64,000 nt of DNA from Mycolicibacter senuensis (GTDB lineage Bacteria > Actinomycetota > Actinomycetes > Mycobacteriales > Mycobacteriaceae): the NCBI RefSeq assembly GCF_002101885.1, contig NZ_LQPS01000051.1:30935-94934 (forward strand), given 5' to 3'. Shown here piece after piece: positions 35,371 to 43,880 of the stretch (position 1 is its first letter; every line of letters begins with the position of its first letter). The notes beneath the pieces were generated by a model. The model ran no database searches. It was not told the origin of the DNA and saw only the letters and a program-made list of their open reading frames with translations. Both the position numbers and the translations under genes were made by a program.

Positions 35371-36158
35371 TGGCCCCCGACACCGATGTTCTGCTACGCA
35401 CCGATCGCGAGGGGGTACGGACTCTCACCCTGAACCGGCCCGCCCGCAAGAACGCGATCAACCCGGAACTGTGGCGGGAGCTGCGCGATGCGCTGCGCGA
35501 TGCCGCCGACGATCGCGACCTGCGCGCCCTGGTCATCGCCGGCGCCGGCGGCGCGTTCTGTTCGGGCGCCGACATCGGCACCGGCGACGACACCCACCCG
35601 GTGCACAAGCTGCAGCGGCTCACCGATGTGGCACTGGCGCTGCACGAGCTGACGGTCCCGACCATCGCCAAGGTGACCGGGGTGGCGGTCGGGGCGGGCT
35701 GGAACCTGGCGCTGGGTTGCGATCTGGTGGTCGCCACGCCGGAATCGTCGTTCTGCCAGATCTTCTCGAAGCGGGGCCTGTCGATCGACCTGGCCGGTTC
35801 GTGGTTATTGCCCAAGATCGTCGGCCTGCAGCAGGCCAAGCGGCTGGCGCTGCTGGCCGATACCATCGACGCCGCCGAAGCCCACCGGCTGAACCTGGTG
35901 ACCTGGGTGGTGGACGCCGGTGAGATCGACGGGTTCGTCGACGAGCTCGCCGACCGGCTGGCCGCCGGCCCGCCGCGGGCGCTGGCACAGACCAAGGCGC
36001 TGCTCAATCAGGGGGCCGACTGCACCCTGCCCGAGGCCCTGACCAACGAATCCCGGGCCCAGCTAGTCAATTTCGCCGGCACCGATGCCGCCGAAGCCTA
36101 TGCGGCATTCGCCGAGAAGCGCACACCGCGCTTCACCGGTGGATGGCCCGCCAAGTGA
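35370..36158 (+). CDS. Enoyl-CoA hydratase/isomerase
   Basis: A 262-residue crotonase-fold enzyme. NRPARKNAINPELWREL near residue 20, GAFCSGADIGTGDD (oxyanion loop near 66) and VGAGWNLALGCDLVVA near 108-123 are typical. SSFCQIFSKRGLSIDLAGSW carries the later active-site region, where the second acidic residue seems to be Asp. It starts on the stop of the CaiB gene, and a thiolase gene follows 13 bases downstream, giving a complete oxidation, hydration and cleavage order. Confidence 0.9.
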   Translation: MAPDTDVLLRTDREGVRTLTLNRPARKNAINPELWRELRDALRDAADDRDLRALVIAGAGGAFCSGADIGTGDDTHPVHKLQRLTDVALALHELTVPTIAKVTGVAVGAGWNLALGCDLVVATPESSFCQIFSKRGLSIDLAGSWLLPKIVGLQQAKRLALLADTIDAAEAHRLNLVTWVVDAGEIDGFVDELADRLAAGPPRALAQTKALLNQGADCTLPEALTNESRAQLVNFAGTDAAEAYAAFAEKRTPRFTGGWPAK

Positions 36159-36171
36159 GATCGGAGTAGAG

Positions 36172-37317
36172 ATGCGACCAACGGTGATCGTCGGGGCGGT
36201 ACGCACCCCGGTCGGCAAACGCAACGGCGGCCTGGCCGGCACGCACGCCGCGGACCTGTCCGCGATCGTGCTCAACGAGCTGATGGCCCGCACCGGGGTC
36301 GACCCGGACATCGTCGACGACGTGGTCTGGGGCTGTGTGTCGCAGGTCGGCGACCAGTCCTCCAACATCGGCCGGTACGCGGTGCTGGCCGCCGGCTGGC
36401 CCGAGCACATCCCGGGCACCACCGTCAACCGGGCGTGCGGCTCCAGCCAGCAGGCACTCGACTTCGCGGTGCAGGCGGTGATGTCGGGACAGCAGGACGT
36501 CGTCGTCGCCGGCGGCGTCGAGGTCATGAGCCGGGTGCCGCTCGGCGCGGCCCGGGCCAGCGGTGAACCTTACGGCCCCAAAGCTCTTGCGCGCTACGAC
36601 GGTTTCCAGTTCAACCAGGGCATCGGCGCGGAGATGATCTGCCAGAGGTGGGGATTCGACCGCGTCCGGGTCGACGAGTACGCGGCGCGCTCACATGAGC
36701 GGGCCGCCGCCGCGCAGGACGCCGGGGCGTTTCGCGACCAGACCGTCCCGGTCGCCACCGACGGCGGGGTGGTGGACGCCGACGAGGGCATCCGCCGCGG
36801 CACCACCGTCGAGAAGCTGGCCGGACTCAAACCGGCGTTCCGCGACGACGGAATGATCCACGCCGGCAACTCCTCGCAGATATCCGACGGCGCCGCAGCG
36901 CTTTTGGTGATGAGCGAGGACGAGGCCGCCCGGCGCGGGCTGACCCCGCTGGTGCGCTACACCGCCGGCGCGGTCACCGGAGCCGACCCGGTGCTGATGC
37001 TCACCGGGCCCATCCCGGCCACCGAGAAGGTGCTCAAGCGCGCCGGGTTGGGCATCGCCGACATCGGTGTGTTCGAGGTCAACGAGGCGTTCGCCCCGGT
37101 GCCGCTGGCGTGGCTGGCCGAGACCGGCGCCGACGAGGAGCTGCTCAACCCGGTCGGCGGGGCGATCGCACTGGGCCATCCGCTCGGCGCATCCGGCGCG
37201 GTGCTGATGACCCGGATGATCAACCACATGCGCGACAACGGCATTCGGTACGGATTGCAGACCATGTGCGAGGGCGGCGGAACCGCCAACGCCACGATCG
37301 TCGAGCTCGTCGGCTAG
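36172..37317 (+). CDS. Acetyl-CoA acetyltransferase (thiolase)
   Basis: A 381-residue degradative thiolase. VGAVRTPVGKRNGGLAG opens the protein; the nucleophilic Cys is in NRACGSSQQ (C89), the active-site His in GHPLGASG (near 335) and the second Cys in TMCEGGGTAN (C365). It catalyses CoA-dependent cleavage of a 3-ketoacyl-CoA. A GGAGTAGAG ribosome site precedes ATG 36172. It sits between the hydratase and another acyl-CoA dehydrogenase in the same operon. Confidence 0.93.
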   Translation: MRPTVIVGAVRTPVGKRNGGLAGTHAADLSAIVLNELMARTGVDPDIVDDVVWGCVSQVGDQSSNIGRYAVLAAGWPEHIPGTTVNRACGSSQQALDFAVQAVMSGQQDVVVAGGVEVMSRVPLGAARASGEPYGPKALARYDGFQFNQGIGAEMICQRWGFDRVRVDEYAARSHERAAAAQDAGAFRDQTVPVATDGGVVDADEGIRRGTTVEKLAGLKPAFRDDGMIHAGNSSQISDGAAALLVMSEDEAARRGLTPLVRYTAGAVTGADPVLMLTGPIPATEKVLKRAGLGIADIGVFEVNEAFAPVPLAWLAETGADEELLNPVGGAIALGHPLGASGAVLMTRMINHMRDNGIRYGLQTMCEGGGTANATIVELVG

Positions 37318-37347
37318 GCCGGCCGGATCGGCTAAGGAGACACCGTC

Positions 37348-38496
37348 ATGCAGCGCGTGCTGTTCACCGAAGACCACGAGGCGTTCCGGGCCCTGGCCCG
37401 TGACTTCGTCGAGAAGCAGGTGGTACCCGAATACCCCAACTGGGAGAAGGCCGGCCGGATGCCGCGCGCGGTCTTCGAGCAGCTGGGCTCGCTGGGGATG
37501 CTGGGCATGGCGATCCCCGAGGAGTACGGCGGCGCGGGCATCGACGACTACCGCTACAACGTGGTGCTGCAGGAGGAGGCGGCCCGCGCGCTGGTGACAC
37601 TGTCCACGGTGCGCACCCAGCTCGAGGTGATCCTGCCGTACTTCCTGCACTACGCCAACGACGAGCAGCGGGCCCGCTGGTTCCCCGGGCTGGCCGCCGG
37701 CACGCTGCTGACGGCGATCGCGATGACCGAGCCGGGCACCGGATCGGATCTGGCCGGGATGCGCACCACCGCGGTGCGGGACGGCGACGACTACATCCTC
37801 AACGGGGCCAAGACGTTCATCACCGGCGGCATTCAGGCGGATCTGGTGATCGTGGTGGCCCGCACCGCCACCGACCCCGACAACCGCCGCGCCGGGCTGA
37901 CGCTGCTGGTGGTGGAGGACGGCATGCCCGGCTTCGCCCGGGGCCGCGAACTGGACAAGATGGGCTGCAAGGTGCAGGACACCGCCGAGTTGTCCTTCGC
38001 CGATGTCCGGGTTCCGATGGCCAACCGGCTGGGCGCCGACGGCGAGGCCTTCAGTTACCTGGGCCACAACCTGGCCCAGGAACGACTCACCGTGGCGGTC
38101 GGCTCGGTGGCGCAGTCCCGTTCGGCGCTGGCCGCCACCATCGACTACGTCAAGAACCGGAACGTGTTCGGCTCACCGGTCGCGTCGTTCCAGAACACCA
38201 AGTTCGAACTGGCCGCGGTCTCCACCGAGATCGAAGCCGCCCAATGCATGCTCGATAGGGCAGTCATCGAGCACGTCGATGGCAAGCTTTCGGGCGCCGA
38301 CGCCGCTCGGGTGAAACTGTTCTGCACCGAGATGCAGGCCCGAGTCATCGATCGCTGCCTGCAGTTGTTCGGCGGCTACGGCTACATGATGGAATACCCG
38401 ATCGCGCGGCTCTACACCGACGCGCGGGTGGCCCGGATCTATGCCGGGACCAGTGAGGTGATGAAGATGATCATCGCCAAGTCGCTGGGGCTCTGA
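37348..38496 (+). CDS. Acyl-CoA dehydrogenase (LCAD/IVD-like)
   Basis: A 382-residue standard acyl-CoA dehydrogenase. IAMTEPGTGSDLAGMRTTA (near 124-142) binds FAD; the catalytic Glu is probably in NLAQERLTVAVGSVAQSR (near 245-262), as in long-chain and isovaleryl enzymes. The C-terminal loop reads RIYAGTSEVMKMII, with Ala in place of the YEGT Glu, consistent with that subgroup. ATG 37348 follows AAGGAGACACC. It ends the operon that starts at 32966; the TetR gene follows after a 118-base gap. Confidence 0.93.
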   Translation: MQRVLFTEDHEAFRALARDFVEKQVVPEYPNWEKAGRMPRAVFEQLGSLGMLGMAIPEEYGGAGIDDYRYNVVLQEEAARALVTLSTVRTQLEVILPYFLHYANDEQRARWFPGLAAGTLLTAIAMTEPGTGSDLAGMRTTAVRDGDDYILNGAKTFITGGIQADLVIVVARTATDPDNRRAGLTLLVVEDGMPGFARGRELDKMGCKVQDTAELSFADVRVPMANRLGADGEAFSYLGHNLAQERLTVAVGSVAQSRSALAATIDYVKNRNVFGSPVASFQNTKFELAAVSTEIEAAQCMLDRAVIEHVDGKLSGADAARVKLFCTEMQARVIDRCLQLFGGYGYMMEYPIARLYTDARVARIYAGTSEVMKMIIAKSLGL

Positions 38497-38567
38497 GACG
38501 GTCTCGGGGCCGCGGTTGTGAGTCCGTAATCAAAGATTCTTCGATGAGACCCTTGTCACAGCGTGCA

Positions 38568-38599
38568 AACCAACCTACTGTGTGTTCACTTGGTTGGTT
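38568..38599. promoter_or_regulatory. AACCAACC/GGTTGGTT inverted repeat upstream of TetR
   Basis: AACCAACC (38568-38575) and GGTTGGTT (38592-38599) are exact inverted repeats separated by 16 bases. They lie 15 bases before the TetR start at 38615. The arrangement suits autoregulation by TetR dimers. Its sequence differs from the GAGAA-N5-TTCTC family, so this TetR probably has its own target set. Confidence 0.55.
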
Positions 38600-38614
38600 G
38601 ATCGAAGGAGACCG

Positions 38615-39229
38615 GTGACCTCACCCCGGCCGTACGCCACACTGCTCGCCAAAGGCGAGGACCGCAGGCAGCGGATTCTGTTGGCAGCCGAGCACCTGCT
38701 GGCCCGCAACGGCTGGCGCAATACCTCGCTGGCGCAGATCGCCCGCAACGCCGGGGTCAGCGCGGCCGGTCTGCTGCACCACTTCGCGTCCAAGGAACAG
38801 CTGCTGCACGCGGTGCTCGACGCCCGCGACGCCGACGACGACACGCATGCCGACCGCAGCGGCGAGCTCATCGAGGAGATCCAGCGGGTGGCCGAGCGAT
38901 TCACCCGCGCACCCGAGTTGGTCGGCACCTTCACCGTGCTGCTCGCCGAGAACGTACTGCCCGAGGCGCCGCTGCACGATCGGATGCTGAAGCGCTACCA
39001 CGCCGCGGTCGACATCGTCGCCGACCTGATCCGGCGCGGCCAGGACGCCGGGCGCTACCGCACGGATTTCGACCCGGCCATCAAGGCCGCAGAGATTCTC
39101 GCCTTTATCAACGGAATGGAGATGTCATGGCTACTGGATCCCTCGATACCGCTGGCCGAGGTGTTCACGGCCTACACGGAAACACTGGCCCGCGACTTCG
39201 CTCCACTGGAAAAGGACATCCCGCAATGA
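38615..39229 (+). CDS. TetR family transcriptional regulator
   Basis: A 204-residue TetR repressor. The helix-turn-helix runs over about residues 15-62: RRQRILLAAEHLLARNGWRN, SLAQIARNAGVSAAGLLHHF and ASKEQLL. The start GTG 38615 is chosen because GAAGGAG lies 4 bases before it; a frame-open GTG at 38582 would fall inside the inverted repeat. It overlaps the next gene by four bases. The C-terminal domain ends in a helix rich in acidic residues. The ligand is unknown. Confidence 0.9.
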   Translation: MTSPRPYATLLAKGEDRRQRILLAAEHLLARNGWRNTSLAQIARNAGVSAAGLLHHFASKEQLLHAVLDARDADDDTHADRSGELIEEIQRVAERFTRAPELVGTFTVLLAENVLPEAPLHDRMLKRYHAAVDIVADLIRRGQDAGRYRTDFDPAIKAAEILAFINGMEMSWLLDPSIPLAEVFTAYTETLARDFAPLEKDIPQ

Positions 39230-39762
39230 CCCCCGACCCCGACATGCGGTACCGGTTCGACATCGTCGGCCACAGTGTCGTCGACATCGTCACGGCGGCG
39301 GGCGGCTGGCTCTACGACCGCGCGACGGCGGGCTGGGACGTCAGCGTCATGATGCTCGATGCCTTCGAGGGCACCGACACCCGCCCGCTGCAGATCCTCG
39401 GCGCCCGGGTGCTGGACCTGGCGTCGGTGCTCACCCACTGGGAGCAGTGGCCGCACCCGCAGACCATCGCCGTCTGCGCCCAGATGTTCGACGGCCACGC
39501 ACGCGTGCGCCAGGGCGTACTCGACGCGCTGGAACACAGCAGCACCGAGGTGACGCTGTGGGGCGACGTGCCCGCCGAGTTGCATCGCGACGTCGACACC
39601 CGCCAGCACCGGCTCAGCGCGGCAGCCCGCGCGTTCAAGGCCCAGGCGCTGCGAGCGGCGGGCATCGACCCGAAAGGCGTCGCCGGATCCGGTCACATCG
39701 AGAAGTTCCGCTGCGGGCCGGCGTGTGCATCGGTCGCGGCAGACCTGAGCCCGGCGAGTTGA
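39226..39762 (+). CDS. Conserved hypothetical protein
   Basis: A 178-residue soluble protein with no recognised motif. It is rich in Ala, His and acidic residues, with no signal peptide or membrane segment. YRFDIVGHSVVDIVTAAGGW and LQILGARVLDLASVLTHWEQ are its most hydrophobic parts. A Cys pair (RCGPAC) lies near the C-terminus. The ATG overlaps the TetR stop by four bases, so it is co-transcribed with the regulator and is probably part of the same response. No function is proposed. Confidence 0.75.
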   Translation: MTPDPDMRYRFDIVGHSVVDIVTAAGGWLYDRATAGWDVSVMMLDAFEGTDTRPLQILGARVLDLASVLTHWEQWPHPQTIAVCAQMFDGHARVRQGVLDALEHSSTEVTLWGDVPAELHRDVDTRQHRLSAAARAFKAQALRAAGIDPKGVAGSGHIEKFRCGPACASVAADLSPAS

Positions 39763-39778
39763 GCGGCGCGATCGGACG

Positions 39779-40477
39779 TTGACCGAGAACGTGCCACTGT
39801 CGCGTTCCCTGGTACTGGTGACGGATTATCGAGTCCCGGATCCGGCCAGGGTCTGGCCGCTGCTTAAGCGCCACCGCGACAGCCTGGCTCACCTGGGCGC
39901 CAGTCATGTGCTGGTCTACACCTCGTCGGTAGACCCCGGCCGGGTGCTGGCACTGATGTCGATCCGCGCCGAGCAGCCGGTGACCGACCTGCTCCGCGAC
40001 GAGGCCTTCATGGGCTGGTTCGACGCGGTCGGCGTCGATGACATTCCCGCCGTCTTCGCCGGTGCGCTGGCGGAGCGCATCGAGCTGGCCGACAGTTCGA
40101 GCCTGACTGAACCGCCGGCCGAACCGCCGGGCGTAGTGGTAGCGGCGGTGGCCGAGGTCGTCGATGCCGAGGCGCTCATCGCCCACGTCCATGACACCGC
40201 GGACGCCTTCACCGCGGCCGGAATCCGGAAGGTATTGATATTCCAGGCCTTTGACAATCCCCGCGAGGTGTTCATGCTGCAGGAGGCGGCTGAGGAAGTG
40301 GGCGAGGCCGGCGCCGGACAGTGGATCAGCCAACCCGAGTTCGCCGCCGACTGGGTCACCAGGGCCGGAGTCGGTGTCTACCCGCCGGTTTTCGTCGGCC
40401 GCCTGGCACACCTGATGCGCGTGGCGGATCAGCAAGATGACCAACAAGAACGAGCAGAAGGAGAACCCATTCGATGA
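39779..40477 (+). CDS. Tandem dimeric alpha/beta-barrel-like protein
   Basis: A 232-residue protein consisting of two similar halves. Each has a beta strand start, a helix and a HVLVYTSSVDPGRVL-type or KVLIFQAFDNPREVF-type strand, followed by a WFDAVGVDDIPAVFAGAL or WVTRAGVGVYPPVFVGRL segment. This resembles a fused pair of monooxygenase/stress-type alpha/beta barrels. A Pro-rich linker, SSSLTEPPAEPPG (about 107-119), joins them. TTG 39779 or GTG 39791 may start it. It overlaps the DoxX gene by four bases. The reaction, if any, is unknown. Confidence 0.7.
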   Translation: MTENVPLSRSLVLVTDYRVPDPARVWPLLKRHRDSLAHLGASHVLVYTSSVDPGRVLALMSIRAEQPVTDLLRDEAFMGWFDAVGVDDIPAVFAGALAERIELADSSSLTEPPAEPPGVVVAAVAEVVDAEALIAHVHDTADAFTAAGIRKVLIFQAFDNPREVFMLQEAAEEVGEAGAGQWISQPEFAADWVTRAGVGVYPPVFVGRLAHLMRVADQQDDQQERAEGEPIR

Positions 40478-40980
40478 CCGCTTACGACGCGGGACTGTTG
40501 ATCGTGCGGCTGTGCCTGGGCCTGACCATGGCCGCGCACGGCTACAACAAGATCTTCTCCGGCGGCCGGATACCCGGCACCGCACGGTGGTTCGACAGCA
40601 TCGGTATGCGGCCCGGCCTCTTCCACGCCCGGGTGGCCGCCGGAACCGAGATCGCCGCCGGGCTGGGCCTGGCCGCCGGCCTGCTCACGCCGATTCCCGC
40701 GGCGGGCTTCGTCGCCCTGATGCTGGTGGCGGCCTGGACGGTGCACCGAGACAACGGCTTCTTCATCGTCAAGAGCGGGTGGGAGTACAACCTGGTGCTG
40801 GCCGCCGTCGCGGTCGGCGTCGCCATGCTCGGCGCCGGACGGCTCAGCCTGGACCACCTGCTGTTCGGCCAGAACTGGTGCGACGGATGGACCGGGCTGC
40901 TGATCGCGGCCGGGCTCGGACTCGCCGGCGGCATCGGCCAACTGGTGGTGTTCTACCGGCCGGTGCGCGAGTCGGCCTGA
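40474..40980 (+). CDS. DoxX family membrane protein
   Basis: A 168-residue protein with four hydrophobic segments (about 5-25, 48-68, 71-90 and 105-130) and the DoxX-type motifs GLTMAAHGYNKIFSGG and FVALMLVAAWTVH. DoxX proteins are small four-helix membrane proteins linked to redox or thiosulfate:quinone functions. It overlaps the barrel protein gene by four bases, and both belong to the operon begun by TetR at 38615. It ends nine bases before the convergent gene at 40990. Confidence 0.82.
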   Translation: MTAYDAGLLIVRLCLGLTMAAHGYNKIFSGGRIPGTARWFDSIGMRPGLFHARVAAGTEIAAGLGLAAGLLTPIPAAGFVALMLVAAWTVHRDNGFFIVKSGWEYNLVLAAVAVGVAMLGAGRLSLDHLLFGQNWCDGWTGLLIAAGLGLAGGIGQLVVFYRPVRESA

Positions 40981-40989
40981 CCGCGCCGG

Positions 40990-41292
40990 TCAGTCGCTGG
41001 CCGGCAGCGGTTTGGCTTCTTTGAGGGCCAACGGCACGGTGCCGACGCTCAACGCGCCGGCACCGGCCTTGGTCACCAGGACCTCGGCGCCGGCCTCGTC
41101 GACGTAGCGTTTGCCCATCACCGCGCCGCCGGCGAAATCGGGATCCAGGGTCGCCTCGGGCGAGGCGCTGTCCTCCAGGGGCACCATCGGGGCCCCACCG
41201 GCGCGCAGGTCATCGAGGCTGTCGGCGGTCTTCACCACGATGACCTGGGTGTCGCACACCTGGCTCTTCAGACGGGTACCGGACTTGATCAT
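40990..41292 (-). CDS. Small conserved hypothetical protein
   Basis: A 100-residue protein, MIKSGTRLKSQVCDTQVIVV then an acidic middle and KRYVDEAGAEVLVTKAG near the end. The CDTQVIVVKT strand and VLVTKAGAGALSVG suggest a compact all-beta fold; such proteins occur beside acyl-CoA synthetases in mycobacteria. There is no signal peptide or membrane helix. It lies 31 bases downstream of the FadD gene on the same strand and is probably co-transcribed with it. No function is proposed. Confidence 0.72.
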   Translation of the reverse strand: MIKSGTRLKSQVCDTQVIVVKTADSLDDLRAGGAPMVPLEDSASPEATLDPDFAGGAVMGKRYVDEAGAEVLVTKAGAGALSVGTVPLALKEAKPLPASD

Positions 41293-41323
41293 TGCGCCCC
41301 TTCGGCTTGAAAAACTACGTGGA

Positions 41324-42823
41324 CTACTTCGCGGTTTGCAGGTCGTTGAGGAGTTCCCGGCGCAGCACCTTGCCGGTCGGGGTGGTCGGCAGCTCCGAGC
41401 GGAAGACGATCCGGTCCGGGGTGCGCGACCCTCGCAGCTGTTCCCGAACATACTCGCGCAGCGCCTCCGGCTCCGGTGACGCACCCGGCGCCGCAACCAC
41501 GCACGCGACGATGATCTGGCCCCACTCCGGATCCGGGGCGCCCACCACCGCGACCTCGCGAACCTGCGGGTGCTCGACCAGCACGTCCTCGATCTCGGCG
41601 GGTGCGATGTTCTCGCCGCCGCGGATGATGGTGTCGTCGGAGCGACCGACGATGAACAGGTAGCCCTCCTCATCCAGCACGGCGAGGTCGCGGGTCGGGA
41701 ACCAGCCGTCGGCGTCGAGCACCGACCCGATGCCGGTGTAGGTGCCGGAGACCTGCTCGCCCCGGAGGAACAATTCGCCGGGCTCTCCGGCCGCCACCGG
41801 CCGGCCCTCGTCGTCGCGGATGACGACCTCGATGCCGGGCACCGGCCGGCCGACCGACCCCAACCGCTTGCGGACGGCTTCGTCGGTGGACGCATACGCC
41901 GTGCGGTGGTCGTCGGGGGTGAGCACCGCGACCGTCGAACTGGTCTCGGTCAGGCCGTAGGCGTTGACGAAGCCGACGTCGGGCAGCAGGTCCAGCGCCC
42001 GGCGCACCAACGGCAGCGCAACCTTGGAGCCGCCGTAGGCCAGGTTGCGCAGCGTCGGCAGCGGAGCCGGGTGGGCTTCCAGTTCGGTCACGATGCGCTC
42101 CAGCATCGTCGGGACGACGGTCGCGGTGGTCACCGCCTCGTCTTTGACCAACCGGATCCACTCGGGGGCGCTGAAGCGACGCAGATAGACCGCCTTGCGG
42201 CCGGCGTAGAGATTGCTCAACGCCGCTCCGACACCGGCGATGTGATACGGCGGAACGCAGATCAGCGCCGCGTCCGCGGTGTCCGCCGAACCGAACTCGA
42301 CGGTCTGAGTGATGTAGCTGGTCAGGTTGTTGTGGGTCAGCTCAACGGCTTTGGGCGCCGAGGTGGTGCCCGAGGTGAACAGCACCACCGCCACGTCGTC
42401 GGGGTCGGGCCACTGCACCTCCGGGGTGGTGGTGCGGGCCCGGGCGCAGAAGGTGGCCGAATCGATCGGGCCGATCCCGATGTCGCCCACCTCGCCGACC
42501 AGGTCGAGGTATTCCTTGTCGACGACGACCAGCGGTTGCGGCAGCCGGCCGATCAGCTCGCGCAGCGCCGGGCCGCTGAGCCGGTAGTTGAGCGGGGCGA
42601 AGGGCCGGCCGGCCCGCGCCGCGGAGAACAACAGCAGGGGCAGCATGTCGCCGCCCATCCCGATGTAGGCCACACTGTTGGCGCCGGTCTCGCTGATCAC
42701 CCCGGCGCCGGCGTCAGCGAGGGCGTTGAGTTCGGCGGTGGTGTAGCGGGTGGTCTCCGAGACGACGGTCACCCGGTCGGGGCCGGCCGACACCGCCATT
42801 TCCAGCAACAACGAAATGCTCAC
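41324..42823 (-). CDS. Acyl-CoA synthetase (FadD-type, ANL superfamily)
   Basis: A 499-residue adenylate-forming CoA ligase. The phosphate loop is in LFTSGTTSAPKAVELTHNN (near 149-167). AYGLTETSSTVAVL and GWFPTRDLAVLDEEGYLF (core region; note TRD in place of TGD) follow. The hinge RSDDTIIRGGENIAPAEIED and the catalytic Lys in LPTTPTGKVLRREL close the protein. The start is GTG 42823. The weak palindrome at 42851 lies just upstream in the divergent region shared with the hydratase trio. Confidence 0.92.
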   Translation of the reverse strand: MSISLLLEMAVSAGPDRVTVVSETTRYTTAELNALADAGAGVISETGANSVAYIGMGGDMLPLLLFSAARAGRPFAPLNYRLSGPALRELIGRLPQPLVVVDKEYLDLVGEVGDIGIGPIDSATFCARARTTTPEVQWPDPDDVAVVLFTSGTTSAPKAVELTHNNLTSYITQTVEFGSADTADAALICVPPYHIAGVGAALSNLYAGRKAVYLRRFSAPEWIRLVKDEAVTTATVVPTMLERIVTELEAHPAPLPTLRNLAYGGSKVALPLVRRALDLLPDVGFVNAYGLTETSSTVAVLTPDDHRTAYASTDEAVRKRLGSVGRPVPGIEVVIRDDEGRPVAAGEPGELFLRGEQVSGTYTGIGSVLDADGWFPTRDLAVLDEEGYLFIVGRSDDTIIRGGENIAPAEIEDVLVEHPQVREVAVVGAPDPEWGQIIVACVVAAPGASPEPEALREYVREQLRGSRTPDRIVFRSELPTTPTGKVLRRELLNDLQTAK

Positions 42824-42850
42824 CGCTCGGCTCCCCGTAATCCGTCGTGA

Positions 42851-42869
42851 ATGAGAACGACATTATCAT
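42851..42869. promoter_or_regulatory. Imperfect ATGAGAA palindrome in a FadD/hydratase divergent region
   Basis: ATGAGAACG-A-CATTATCAT is symmetric with two mismatched pairs. It lies 28 bases upstream of the FadD start and 67 bases before the hydratase start at 42936. The left half matches the ATGAGAA half site found at 17537 and 32899, so the same or a related repressor may act here. Confidence 0.5.
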
Positions 42870-42935
42870 TTTCTGGTAGTTGCGCTACCGCCAGCAGCCG
42901 GATCGGGTGCCGCCATCGGTACGCTGACGTGCGTC

Positions 42936-43880
42936 ATGATCAGCGTGGTCGACCTCGATGGCAACCCCGACGCCGAGCCCGGCGCCGGGATCATCATCGC
43001 GACGGGCAGCCGCTTCGACACCGCGCACGCCGAACACTGGCTGCAGCGCGCCACCTTCACCCTCTCCGAGGCCGAGGCGACGGATCGCCGGGTCATCACC
43101 GTCGGATCGGTGGCCGAGGCGCTCGCCGGCATCGCCGATCACTGCCGGCGCCGGCCGCACGCGGCCACGATCTGCGACGACGTGCTGCGCGCGGTGGACC
43201 CGGCGGCGCCGGCGCGGCCCGGCGTGATCACCGAATCACTGGCCTACTCGGTGCTGCAGGCCGGCCCGGAGTTCGCCGGCTGGCTGGCCGAGCGCGGCCC
43301 GGCCACCGTGCCCGACACCAGCGAGCCGGTGCTGATCGACCGGGACGGCGACACGCTGCTGCTGCGGTTCAACCGGCCACAGCGCCACAACGCCTTCAGT
43401 AACACGATGCGCGCCGCGTTGCTCGACGGGCTGGCCGTCGCCGAAGCCGACACCTCGATCGACGAGGTGGTGCTCTCGGGGGCCGGCCGCTCCTTCTGCA
43501 GCGGCGGCGACCTGGCGGAGTTCGGCGGCTTCACCGATGTGGCCAGTGCGCACCTGGCCCGCACCCGCTACAGCCCGGCGCTGGCGCTGGACGCGCTGAC
43601 CGCCCGGCTCGGCGCGCGCTGCCGCGCCCAGGTGCACGGTCAGGTGCTGGGCAGCGGACTGGAGATGGCGGCCTTCTGCGGCCGAGTGCGGGCACACCCC
43701 GAGACGGTGCTGGGTCTGCCCGAACTCAACCTCGGGCTGATCCCGGGCGCCGGGGGCACCGTCAGCATCACCCGCCGCATCGGACGGTGGCGCACCGGTT
43801 ATCTGATCCTGTCGGGACGCACCATCGACGCGCCGACCGCGCTGCGATGGGGGCTGGTCGACGAGGTCGGGAGCCCCTGA
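42936..43880 (+). CDS. Enoyl-CoA hydratase/isomerase with long N-terminal extension
   Basis: A 314-residue protein. Residues from about 130 form a crotonase domain: FNRPQRHNAFSNTMRAALLD, GRSFCSGGDLAEFGGF, HGQVLGSGLEMAAFCG and LPELNLGLIPGAGGT with a typical catalytic Glu. The first ~125 residues are extra; part of them (ICDDVLRAV and SLAYSVLQAGPEFAGWLAER) resembles pieces of a second crotonase domain. ATG 42936 is the only good start. It shares a base with the following CoA-transferase gene, so a hydration step and a CoA-transfer step are coupled. Confidence 0.85.
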   Translation: MISVVDLDGNPDAEPGAGIIIATGSRFDTAHAEHWLQRATFTLSEAEATDRRVITVGSVAEALAGIADHCRRRPHAATICDDVLRAVDPAAPARPGVITESLAYSVLQAGPEFAGWLAERGPATVPDTSEPVLIDRDGDTLLLRFNRPQRHNAFSNTMRAALLDGLAVAEADTSIDEVVLSGAGRSFCSGGDLAEFGGFTDVASAHLARTRYSPALALDALTARLGARCRAQVHGQVLGSGLEMAAFCGRVRAHPETVLGLPELNLGLIPGAGGTVSITRRIGRWRTGYLILSGRTIDAPTALRWGLVDEVGSP

